A DNA stretch of 64,000 nt from positions 1 through 64,000 of the forward strand of contig JAUCBJ010007014.1 in the NCBI GenBank assembly GCA_032718475.1, written 5' to 3'. Shown here one piece after another: positions 53,348 through 64,000 of the stretch. Made by a program: the position numbers and the translations under genes. Each line of letters begins with the position of its first letter. Within the stretch, counting starts at the first letter, position 1. Under the pieces are notes generated by a model that saw nothing but the letters and a program-made list of their open reading frames with translations, did no database searches and was not told the origin of the DNA. This DNA comes from Nemertoderma westbladi. Taxonomy: Eukaryota; Xenacoelomorpha; Nemertodermatida; Nemertodermatidae.

Positions 53348-56300
53348 CTCCTACTGTCATATGGTTGCCAACCCTACTCCCTGTCATACGGTTGCCAACC
53401 CTACTCCTACTGTCATACGGTTGTCAACCCTACTCCTACTGTCATACGGTTGTCAACCCTACTCCTACTGTCATACGGTTGCCAACCCTACTCCCTGTCA
53501 TACGGTTGCCAACCCTACTCCTACTGTCATACGGTTGTCAACCCTACTCCTACTGTCATACGGTTGCCAACCCTACTCCCTGTCATACGGTTGCCAACCC
53601 TACTCCTACTGTCATACGGTTGTCAACCCTACTCCTACTGTCATACGGTTGTCAACCCTACTCCTACTGTCATACGGTTGCCAACCCTACTCCCTGTCAT
53701 ACGGTTGCCAACCCTACTCCTACTGTCATACGGTTGTCAACCCTACTCCTACTGTCATACGGTTGTCAACCCTACACCTACTGTCATATGGTTATACGGT
53801 TGTCAACCCTACTCCTACTGTCATACGGTTGTCAACCCTACTCCTACTGTCATACGGTTGTCAACCCTACTCCTACTGTAATACGGTTGTCAACCCTACT
53901 CCTACTGTTATACGGTTGTCAACCCTACTCCTACTGTCATACGGTTGTCAACCCTACTCCTACTGTCATACGGTTGTCAACCCTACTCCTACTGTCATAC
54001 GGTTGTCAACCCTACTCCTACTGTCATACGGTTGTCAACCCTACTCCTACTGTCATACGGTTGTCAACCCTACTCCTACTGTCATACGGTTGTCAACTCT
54101 ACTCCTACTGTCATACGGTTGTCAACCCTACTCCTACTGTTATACGGTTGTCAACCCTAGTCCTACTGTCATACGGTTGTCAACCCTACTCCTACTGTCA
54201 TACGGTTGTCAACCCTACTCCTACTGTCATACAGTTGTCAACCCTACTCCTACAGTCATACGGTTGTCAACCCTACTCCTACTGTCATGCGGTTGTCAAT
54301 CCTACTCCTACTGTCATACGGTTGTCAACCCTACTCCTACTGTCATACGGTTGTCAACCCTACTCCTACTGTCATACGGTTGTCAACACTACTCCTACTG
54401 TTATACGGTTGTCAACCCTACTCCTACTGTTATACGGTTGTCAACCCTACTCCTACTGTCATACGGTTGCCAACCCTACTCCCTGTCATACGGTTACCAA
54501 CCCTACTCCTACTGTCATACGGTTGTCAACCCTACTCCTACTGTCATACGGTTGCTAACCCTACTCCTACTGTCATACGGTTGTCAACCCTACTCCTACT
54601 GTCATACGGTTGTCAACACTACTCCTACTGTCATACGGTTGTCAACCCTACTCCTAATGTCATACGGTTGTCAACCCTACTCCTACTGTCATACGGTTGT
54701 CAACCCTACTCCGACTGTCATACGGTTGTCAACCCTACTCCTACTGTCATATGGTTGTCAACCCTACTCCTACTGTCATACGGTTGTCAACCCTACTCCT
54801 ACTGTCATACGGTTGTCAACCCTACTCCTACAGTCATATGGTTGTCAACCCTACTCCTACTGTCATACGGTTATACGGTTGTCAATCCTACTCCTACTGT
54901 CATACGGTTGTCAACCCTACTCCTACTGTCATACGGTTGTCAACCCTACTCCTACAGTCATACGGTTGTCAACCCTACTCCTACTGTCATACGGTTATAC
55001 GGTTTTCAATCCTACTCCTACTGTCATACGGTTGTCAACCCTACTCCTACTGTCATACGGTTATACGGTTGTCAACCCTACTCCTACTGTCATACAGTTG
55101 TCAACCCTACTCCTACTGTCATACAGTTGTCAACCCTACTCCTACAGTCATACGGTTGTCAACCCTACTCCTACTGTCATACGGTTGTCAATCCTACTCC
55201 TACTGTCATACGGTTGTCAACCCTACTCCTACTGTCATACGGTTGTCAACCCTACTCCTACTGTCATACGGTTATACGGTTGTCAACCCTACTCCTACTG
55301 TTATACGGTTGTCAACCCTACTCCTACTGTCATACGGTTGCCAACCCTACTCCTACTGTCATACGGTTGCCAACCCTACTCCTACTGTCATACGGTTGCC
55401 AACCCTACTCCTACTGTCATATGGTTGTCAACCCTACTCCTACTGTCATACGGTTGTCAACCCTACTCCTACTGTCATACGGTTATACGGTTGTCAACCC
55501 TACTCCTACTGTCATACTGTTGTCAACCCTACTCCTACTGTTATACAGTTGTCAACCCTACTCCTACGGTCATACGGTTGTCAACCCTACTCCTAATGTC
55601 ATACGGTTGTCAACCCTACTCCTACTGTCATACGGTTGTCAACCCTACACCTACTGTCATACGGTTATACGGTTGCCAACCCTACTCCTACTGTCATATG
55701 GTTGTCAACCCTACTCCTACTGTCATACGGTTGCCAACCCTACTCCTACTGTCATACGGTTGCCAACCCTACTCCTACTGTCATACGGTTGCCAACCCTA
55801 CTCCTACTGTCATACGGTTGTCAACCCTACTCCTACTGTCATACGGTTGTCAACCCTACACCTACTGTCATACGGTTATACGGTTGTCAACCCTACTCCT
55901 ACTGTCATACGGTTGTCACCCTACTCCTACTGTTATACGGTTGTCAACCCTACTCCGACTGTCATACGGTTGTCAACCCTACTCCTACTGTTATACGGTT
56001 GTCAACCCTACTCCTACTGTTATACGGTTGTCAACCCTACTCCTACTGTCATACGGTTGTCAACCCTACTCCTACTGTCATACGGTTGTCAACCCTACTC
56101 CTACTGTCATACGGTTGTCAACCCTACTCCTACTGTCATACGGTTGCCAACCCTACTCCTACTGTCATACGGTTGTCAACCCTACTCCTACTGTCATACG
56201 GTTGTCAACCCTACTCCTACTGTCATACGGTTGTCAACCCTACTCCTACTGTCATACGGTTGTCAACCCTACTCCTACTGTCATACGGTTGTCAACCCTA

Positions 56301-56837
56301 CTCCTACTGTCATACGGTTGTCAACCCTACTCCTACTGTCATACGGTTGTCAACCCTACTCCTACTGTCATACGGTTGTCAACCCTACTCCTACTGTCAT
56401 ACGGTTGTCAACCCTACTCCTACTGTCATACGGTTGTCAACCCTACTCCTACTGTCATACGGTTGTCAACCCTACACCTACTGTCATACGGTTATACGGT
56501 TGTCACCCTACTCCTACTGTTATACGGTTGTCAACCCTACTCCGACTGTCATACGGTTGTCAACCCTACTCCAACTGTTATACGGTTGTCAACCCTACTC
56601 CTACTGTTATACGGTTGTCAACCCTACTCCTACTGTCATACGGTTGTCAACCCTACTCCTACTGTCATACGGTTGTCAACCCTACTCCTACTGTCATACG
56701 GTTGTCAACCCTACTCCTACTGTCATACGGTTGTCAATCCTACTCCTAGTGTCATACGGTTGTAAACCCTACTCCTACTGTCATACGGTTGTCAACCCTA
56801 CTCCTACTGTCATACGGTTGTCAACCCTACTCCTACT
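53348..56837. repeat. Satellite F, 29-bp repeat (block 1, about 120 copies)
   Basis: Unit GGTTGTCAACCCTACTCCTA followed by CTGTCATAC. Shortened units (CCCTGTCATAC) occur at the left. Units with an added GGTTATAC recur at intervals, often with a CACCTACTG variant just before. Confidence 0.97.
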
Positions 56838-58491
56838 ACTACTACTACTACTATGATCGGCATGCTGCATTGCAGCTGCATTTTTAAGAATGCTGTGCCG
56901 GCTTGTCAACAAAATTGCACCGCCACAACTCCCTATCACCCATGACATTTGCTAGATCATCCGCATCTTTAAGGCCAGTGTCCTTTAAGATGCGTCTCAA
57001 GAAAGTCATGGGCTGTCCACCATGCTTATTCACTCCATGAGGCTGCCAAAGTACAAGATTATGCACTGGCTGGTCCTCACGGCGAAAGCAATGTCCTGCA
57101 AAGCGGAGGCGATTTTGTTCTAGTGTCAAGCTTGGGGGAACCAATGAGACACCTCCAATGTTATATAGTGTCTGGTTGGAGATGTGTGCATTGTACTTGA
57201 CACAATGTACCCGGCGTAGCATTCTTGTGAATGTGCCATCCAGAGATTTGGTGTCCTCAGCAGTTAGAGCCCAGCATGGACTCCCGTAGAGGAGTACTGG
57301 AACTACTGCTGCTCTGAATAATCGGACCTTAAGTTTCCGATTAATTCTAGGTGACTTCCAAATCCTGGAAAGCCTATTCAAGGCTGCCCATGCCTTTCCC
57401 TTACGTATTCGAAGGTCCTCACCTGACTTCCGGATCCATGATCCCAGGTAACAGAAGTCGTCCACATGCTCAAGCATACCATCCTTTGAGCTTATGCTCA
57501 TCCGATCAGAGACTTGCTGAGGACTTTCAAAGTTAACTGTCAGAATTTTGGTCTTTCTGGAGTTAATAAAAAGACCAACACTAGAAGCAGCATGTTCTAA
57601 TGAGCTGAGGAGCCGCTGGGCTCCCTCTAATGATTCTGAGAGTACTCCTAAGTCATCAGCAAAGTCTAGATCAGTTAGGTACTTGGCAGGATTTCCTCGA
57701 CTTCTGGAGCCAGTAGGTGGAGTTATCACCACCCCATCATCATTATGATGATCTAAGGACATGCGTAGAACATAGTCAACCACAATAATGAACAAGAATG
57801 GTGCAAGTGTGTCTCCTTGGAGGACGCCCCATAACACTTCAAATGGTTCTGTGTCACCATCAACAGTAGACACAAATGTTGTCGAACCATCGTATACTGA
57901 TCTAATTGCTGCAATAATTTCATCAGGAATCCCATATAATGAAAGTATGCTGAACATACGTGAGCGAGAGACTGAATCAAAGGCCTTGAAGAAGTCAACA
58001 AAGATAACAGCCAGATGCCTGTCTTTCTTTTTTGATAACTCTTCAATTATCCTTCTAAGTGCCAAAATGGGCTCCATGGTCCCACGACCTTTACGGAACC
58101 CATTCTGATTTCCACGTAGCAGTCTTTCAATGGGATCCCTGATGCGATTTAATAGAATTCTATTGTATAGTTTTGCAGCAATCGAGATCAATGAGATTCC
58201 CCGAAAAGAACCATAGAGTGTTAGGTTGCCCTTCTTGGGAACTGGCACCAACTTATTTGTTTTCATTTCTTGTGGGACTCTTGTTGTACGGTACATGTCT
58301 ACTATGATGGGATAGATGAGCTTTAAACACTCAGGTATTTTAAAGACCTCAGGGGGAACACCATCTACTCCACTGGCACGATTGGTCTTAATGCTCTTTG
58401 CAGCAGCCTTCACTTCTGCAAAGGAGATATCGCCAATGGGAATATCTGGGAGTACAGACTCAGACACTTTTACTTCTATAAAGTTATCAGG
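56838..58491 (-). mobile_element. LINE copy 3 in satellite F, reverse transcriptase open frame
   Basis: The longest copy of this LINE family in the window, 5'-truncated. The minus-strand frame (stop at 56884, open to the truncation at about 58491) encodes an RT of over 527 residues with all core motifs: ASGVDGVPPEVFK, FRGISLISIAAK, GFRKGRGTMEPI, motif A FVDFFKAFDSV, motif B GVLQGDTLAPF and catalytic LDFADD, then the C-terminal region. Endonuclease and ORF1 are absent. The (TAG)n tail occupies 56838-56855. The target duplication is ACCCTACTCCTACT (56824-56837 and 58492-58505), lying wholly in the satellite unit. Catalytically complete RT, but no promoter. Confidence 0.95.
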
Positions 58492-58890
58492 ACCCTACTC
58501 CTACTGTCATACGGTTGTCAACCCTACTCCTACTGTCATACGGTTGTCAACCCTACTCCTACTGTCATACGGTTATACGGTTGTCAACCCTACTCCTACT
58601 GTCATACGGTTGTCAACCCTACTCCTACTGTCATACGGTTGTCAACCCTACTCCTACTGTCATACGGTTGTCAACCTTACTCCTACTGTCATACGGTTGT
58701 CAACCCTACTCCTACTGTCATACGGTTGTCAACCCTACTCCTACTGTTATACGGTTGTCAACCCTACTCCTACTGTCATACTGTTGTCAACCCTACTCCT
58801 ACTGTCATACGGTTGTCAACCCTACTCCTACTGTCATACGGTTGTCAACCCTACTCCTACTGTCATACGGTTGTCAACCCTACTCCTACT
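58492..58890. repeat. Satellite F (block 2)
   Basis: About 14 units of the 29-bp repeat between LINE copies 3 and 4. Confidence 0.97.
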
Positions 58891-60357
58891 ACTACTACTA
58901 CTAGGATCGGCATGCTGCATTGCAGCTGCATTTTTAAGAATGCTGTGCCGGCTTGTCAACAAAATTGCGCCGCCACAACTCCCTATCACCCATGACATTT
59001 GCTAGATCATCCGCATCTTTAAGGCCAGTGTCCTTTAAGATGCGTCTCAAGAAAGTCATGGGCTGTCCACCATGCTTATTCACTCCATGAGGCTGCCAAA
59101 GTACAAGATTATGCACTGGCTGGTCCTCACGGCGAAAGCAATGTCCTGCAAAGCGGAGGCGATTTTGTTCTAGTGTCAAGCTTGGGGGAACCAATGAGAC
59201 ACCTCCAATGTTATATAGTGTCTGGTTGGAGATGTGTGCATTGTACTTGACACAATGTACCCGGCGTAGCATTCTTGTGAATGTGCCATCCAGAGATTTG
59301 GTGTCCTCAGCAGTTAGAGCCCAGCATGGACTCCCGTAGAGGAGTACTGGAACTACTGCTGCTCTAAATAATCGGACCTTAAGTTTCCGATTAATTCTAG
59401 GTGACTTCCAAATCCTGGAAAGCCTATTCAAGGCGGCCCATGCCTTTCCCTTACGTATTCGAAGGTCCTCACCTGACTTCCGGATCCATGATCCCAGGTA
59501 ACAGAAGTCGTCCACATGCTCAAGCATACCATCCTTTGAGCTTATGCTCATCCGATCAGAGACTTGCTGAGGACTTTCAAAGTTAACTGTCAGAATTTTG
59601 GTCTTTCTGGAGTTAATAAAAAGACCAACACTAGAAGCAGCATGTTCTAATGAGCTGAGGAGCCGCTGGGCTCCCTCTAATGATTCTGAGAGTACTCCTA
59701 AGTCATCAGCAAAGTCTAGATCAGTTAGGTACTTGGCAGGATTTCCTCGACTTCTGGAGCCAGTAGGTGGAGTTATCATCACCCCATCATCATTATGATG
59801 ATCTAAGGACATGCGTAGAACATAGTCAACCACAATAATGAACAAGAATGGTGCAAGTGTGTCTCCTTGGAGGACGCCCCATAACACTTCAAATGGTTCT
59901 GTGTCACCGTCAACAGTAGACACAAATGTTGTCGAACCATCGTATACTGATCTGATTGCTGCAATAATTTCATCAGGAATCCCATATAATGAAAGTATGC
60001 TGAACATACGTGAGCGAGAGACTGAATCAAAGGCCTTGAAGAAGTCAACAAAGATAACAGCCAGATGCCTGTCTTTCTTTTTTGATAACTCTTCAATTAT
60101 CCTTCTAAGTGCCAAAATGGGCTCCATGGTCCCACGACCTTTACGGAACCCATTCTGATTTCCACGTAGCAGTCTCTCAATGGGATCCCTGATGCGATTT
60201 AATAGAATTCTATTGTATAGTTTTGCAGCAATCGAGATCAATGAGATTCCCCGAAAAGAACCATAGAGTGTTAGGTTGCCCTTCTTGGGAACTGGCACCA
60301 ACTTATTTGTTTTCATTTCTTGTGGGACTCTTGTTGTACGGTACATGTCTACTATGA
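58891..60357 (-). mobile_element. LINE copy 4 in satellite F
   Basis: Shorter copy of the same family with the RT core intact. The minus-strand frame has its stop at 58934 and includes FVDFFKAFDSV, GVLQGDTLAPF and LDFADD. It is truncated at about 60357, so the RT N-terminus is missing. Only scattered substitutions separate it from copy 3. The tail (TAG)n begins at 58891. The repeated flank CGGTTGTCAACCCTACTCCT (58868 and 60358) gives a target duplication of up to 23 bp, though the satellite makes its length uncertain. Confidence 0.94.
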
Positions 60358-61909
60358 CGGTTGTCAACCCTACTCCTACTGTCATACTGTTGTCAACCCT
60401 ACTCCTACTGTCATACGGTTGTCAACCCTACTCCTACTGTCATACGGTTGTCAACCCTACTCCTACTGTCATACGGTTGTCAACCCTACTCCTACTGTCA
60501 TACGGTTGTCAACCCTACACCTACTGTCATACGGTTATACGGTTGCCAACCCTACTCCTACTGTCATACGGTTGCCAACCCTACTCCTACTGTCATATGG
60601 TTGTCAACCCTACTCCTACTGTCATACGGTTGTAAACCTTACTCCTACTGTCATACGGTTGTCAACCCTACTCCTACTGTCATACGGTTGTCAACCCTAC
60701 TCCTACTGTCATACGGTTGTCAACCCTACTCCTACTGTCATACGGTTGTCAACCCTACTCCTACTGTCATACGGTTGTCAACCCTACTCCTACTGTCATA
60801 CGGTTGTCAACCCTACTCCTACTGTCATACGGTTGTCAACCCTACTCCTACTGTCATACGGTTGTCAACCCTACTCCTACTGTCATACGGTTGTCAACCC
60901 TACTCCTACTGTCATACGGTTGTCAACCCTACACCTACTGTCATACGGTTATACGGTTGCCAACCCTACTCCTACTGTCATACGGTTGCCAACCCTACTC
61001 CTACTGTTATACGGTTGTCAACCCTACTCCTACTGTCATACGGTTGTCAACCCTACACCTACTGTCATACGGTTATACGGTTGCCAACCCTACTCCTACT
61101 GTCATACGGTTGTCAACCCTACTCCTACTGTCATACGGTTGTCAACCCTACACCTACTGGCATACGGTTATACGGTTGCCAACCCTACTCCTACTGTCAT
61201 ACGGTTGCCAACCCTACTCCTACTGTTATACGGTTGTCAACCCTACTCCTACTGTCATACGGTTGTCAACCCTACTCCTACTGTCATACGGTTGTCAACC
61301 CTACTCCTACTGTCATACGGTTGTCAACCCTACTCCTACTGTCATACAGTTGTCAACCCAACTCCTACTGTCATATGGTTGTCAACCCTACTCCTACTGT
61401 CATACGGTTGTAAACCTTACTCCTACTGTCATACGGTTGTCAACCCTACTCCTACTGTCATACGGTTGTCAACCCTACTCCTACTGTTATACGGTTGTCA
61501 ACCCTACTCCTACTGTCATACTGTTGTCAACCCTACTCCTACTGTCATACGGTTGTCAACCCTACTCCTACTGTCATACGGTTGTCAACCCTACTCCTAC
61601 TGTCATACGGTTGTCAACCCTACTCCTACTGTCATACGGTTGTCAACCCTACTCCTACTGTCATACGGTTGTCAACCCTACTCCTACTGTCATACGGTTG
61701 TCAACCCTACACCTACTGTCATACGGTTATACGGTTGTCACCCTACTCCTACTGTTATACGGTTGTCAACCCTACTCCGACTGTCATACGGTTGTCAACC
61801 CTACACCTACTGTCATACGGTTATACGGTTGTCACCCTACTCCTACTGTTATACGGTTGTCAACCCTACTCCGACTGTCATACGGTTGTCAACCCTACTC
61901 CAACTGTCA
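60358..61909. repeat. Satellite F (block 3)
   Basis: About 53 units, with the same CACCTACTG/GGTTATAC compound variants as block 1, ending at 61909 within CCAACTGTCAT. Confidence 0.97.
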
Positions 61910-63356
61910 TCTTTTGGAAGAATTGGGTTAATGGGGGAAAAGTCTGGGAGAATAATTCCCACACGACGCCTGAAGAGGTCAAATTAGATAATATAATACA
62001 AACAAAGATTATATTGGGGATTATATCTGTAGAAGTTAGAGCATTCAACTGTGTGAGATGAACGGCTGCAGATGGACTTATTGTGTACCGTAAACTCAGT
62101 AGCAGTAAACAGAGGTAGCACTCTCATGGTATTCGGATCAAAGCCGAGTGAGTATATCTTACAGATTATTAAAAATTCAATCATAAAATCAACCGCAAAA
62201 TACTTGTTTGAAAATAATTATAGATTATCACAATAATACTGCAAAAATAATCCACACTGAGACTAAAACTTAAAGCGCAACACTTTGTGAATTTGTTTAA
62301 CATTCTTAAACCAGGAAACTCTAATTGAACTACTATTTGAATTATAATTATATTAAGTTTGTTTGATATTATTGAACTTAATTCTTATCACTGGCACATG
62401 AAAAGGGCAGAACTAGGTAATACCAAATATTATAGAACAACTCACAATAGCGGTATATATGGCAACCCAATTACGTTTATTCATATTAGTTCAGAATTTA
62501 ATGACAATAAATCGAACGGATAATTGCGACGACGTGCGATATGAATTTCATTGTGCAGATCAAACTTATAAGTAAATCGTATTCAATGTATTTCTTATAA
62601 ATAATATGCTGTTTAGTATTTTCCAGTATAGAAAGTATATAAATAAATATGATATCAATTAATGTCCAGCTCCCATACAAAAACACAAACCGTACAGTAC
62701 AGTACCGTTCCGTATATCGGTAAGGCCTAGGCCTATATATATATAATATCTGAACTAAGGCATTTAACCTCCTGAATCGCGTTATTATCATTTAGTTACT
62801 TAGAATTACTGAAACATTGATACAATTCAATGAGCTACAGAGTAATAGAGATACAAGGCGAGCGCAATAGCTGACGCATCTTTGTTTCCAATATATCCAA
62901 TATATATGGACATCATTACATTTCTATAAAATAAAAAATTTAAAGGGCAGAGGAGTGGGAGGGGGGGGGGGGGGGGGGGGGGGTAATCATCTCAGAATAT
63001 ATTTGTGGGACACACCAAAGAACTCACCCAGTTGAGGCAACATGTAGAGCGATTATGACAAGCTATTCGAATTCCTGTTAGAAATACAGTAAATAATTAA
63101 CAGACAGCACCTTCCGAAAATCGCAGCTACATAACAAAACGTCAACAACAATTACACATAATTAACAACATAAAATAAAAAATAACAGATGGGAGTAGTA
63201 AAGGAAGAGGGAGCAAGGAGTAAAGGGAGCAGACGGTAGGATATACTAACTGTTAGTGCCCAACACTGACCCTAAATCTAAACTAGCGTCACACTGTAGT
63301 AACTCAAGGCAATAAGCCAATCGCAAAACAGAGGAGGCCACACGTAATCCGTGCAC
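61910..63356. other. Non-coding unique sequence with 23-G tract
   Basis: AT-rich spacer downstream of the phosphatase gene. A run of 23 G lies at 62961-62983, preceded by GTGGGA. Short frames at 61984-62184 and 62498-62791 show nothing recognisable. Bases next to 63356 should hold the phosphatase 3' untranslated region; no processed-type A-tail is evident. Confidence 0.5.
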
Positions 63357-63980
63357 TCAAAGTATGACGCACTTCCGGCTGCCGGAACCGGTCTGCAACC
63401 GCTTCTTGGGCTTGTACTTCTCGAGGTAGGACAACTGCTTCGCGTTGATGGCACCGCGCCGATGGGTACGAATGAACTCCACAGCGTCCTCGTACTTCAT
63501 CCCGTGTTCCATGAGAGCGAGCGCAACAAGCACAGGGGCACGCCCGAGACCCGCCACGCAGTGGATTGCTATGGTTACCGGCTGCTGCTGCGCTGAACTC
63601 ATTTGGTTGTCTTTGATCAGTGTGAACCACTCGTCTATGATCCGCAGGGGGGGCGGGGCCCCGTCCTGGAAGGCCCAGTCCAGGACCTGGATGCCGGCCT
63701 CCTTTAGTTTGTCCACCGAGTACGACGGCTCGCACACGCGGACAACGTGCTTCGCGCCATGGTAACTCAACTCCTCGATAAACTTATCGATAGTCGCTTC
63801 CGACGGCTGATCCATTATGAGGAATTTCATATTCTTGTAGCCGACAACCGCCGGTTCCAACCGGTTCCTAGCGACACTGGATGACGTCACAGGGTAGCGA
63901 CCGTTGCTATCCAGCGAGCCGCTAGCTGGGGACGCGTGGGGGACGCTGGATCCGTTAATTGGGTTCCGGATATCGACCAT
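63357..63980 (-). CDS. PRL-type prenylated protein tyrosine phosphatase
   Basis: A complete intronless frame of 207 residues from ATG 63980. It matches the PTP4A/PRL family. The signature HCVAGLGR lies at 140-147 with nucleophile Cys141 and Arg147. The general-acid loop DWAFQDGAPP retains Asp106 (the usual FDDG is FQDG here), and the regulatory Cys83 in VRVCEPSY, which in PRLs forms a disulfide with the catalytic Cys, is present. A basic patch (KYKPKKRL) precedes the C-terminal CAAX box CVIL. Final Leu predicts geranylgeranylation, whereas vertebrate PRLs end in CCxx and are mainly farnesylated (known). The first 40 or so residues are an extra Ser/Pro-rich extension. PRLs act at membranes and bind CNNM magnesium transporters. 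The CDS is GC-richer than its surroundings. Only 20 bp of upstream sequence is in the window. Confidence 0.92.
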   Translation of the reverse strand: MVDIRNPINGSSVPHASPASGSLDSNGRYPVTSSSVARNRLEPAVVGYKNMKFLIMDQPSEATIDKFIEELSYHGAKHVVRVCEPSYSVDKLKEAGIQVLDWAFQDGAPPPLRIIDEWFTLIKDNQMSSAQQQPVTIAIHCVAGLGRAPVLVALALMEHGMKYEDAVEFIRTHRRGAINAKQLSYLEKYKPKKRLQTGSGSRKCVIL

Positions 63981-64000
63981 GGTTGCAGTTGGAGGTAGGT

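Noticed and set aside
53361-56765. Open frame of 1134 codons and several overlapping frames in satellite F
   Set aside because: All plus-strand frames of the 29-bp unit lack stops, giving the same repetitive peptides in different phases; no start context or unique domain.
60320-61987. 555-codon frame ending in unique sequence
   Set aside because: Same 29-bp satellite artefact running a short way into flanking DNA.
63304-63735. Antisense and offset frames over the phosphatase
   Set aside because: They are shadows of the GC-rich phosphatase coding sequence, whose active-site motif lies in the other frame.

Overview
The window is animal (metazoan) nuclear DNA, probably from a marine invertebrate. 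It is AT-rich and dominated by satellite arrays and transposable elements. Its only recognisable host gene is a PRL/PTP4A-type phosphatase (63357-63980, minus). No bacterial operon, CRISPR array, rRNA or tRNA gene was seen. The species is not identifiable from what I can see.

Layout. (1) 1-10978: a 208-bp satellite (A) with a 22-monomer higher-order period. (2) 10979-26576: an AT-rich island holding an endogenous Polinton/Maverick-like virus-derived element, all genes on the minus strand and tightly packed. In transcription order it has an acidic unknown protein, a RING-finger protein, an A32/FtsK-type packaging ATPase, a small Gly-Gly/hydrophobic-tail protein, a 55-residue basic protein, a retroviral-type integrase with a C-terminal chromodomain-like segment, two paralogous minor capsid candidates in tandem, a basic core-like protein, a major capsid candidate and an adenain-like protease. 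No DNA polymerase B is visible. Every capsid-type gene carries one or two inactivating lesions, while protease, integrase, ATPase and small proteins are open. A young Ty3/Gypsy retrotransposon (20524-25516) is inserted two codons into the RING gene. (3) 26577-33285: a LINE fragment, a diverged subfamily (B) of the 208-bp satellite, and a 65-bp satellite (C) containing a second LINE copy. (4) 33286-39703: an LTR-flanked element with near-identical 434-bp repeats, a long broken gag-like frame and no pol; where pol would lie there is a pyrimidine-rich tract dotted with short hairpins. (5) 39704-41237: more satellite C and a LINE ORF1/endonuclease remnant. (6) 41284-50561: a second, unrelated 65-bp satellite (D) interrupted by a nested DNA-transposon/LINE insertion. 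(7) 51706-61909: a 22-bp satellite (E) and a 29-bp satellite (F), the latter holding two more LINE copies. (8) 61910-64000: unique sequence with a 23-G tract, then the phosphatase.

The main biological unit is the virus-like element: integrase for insertion; ATPase, capsid proteins and protease for particle assembly; RING and acidic proteins as accessory factors. It looks largely dead as a virus, but the uneven distribution of its lesions deserves a test. The rest is a nested record of retrotransposition into satellite DNA, typical of pericentromeric or subtelomeric heterochromatin (inference).
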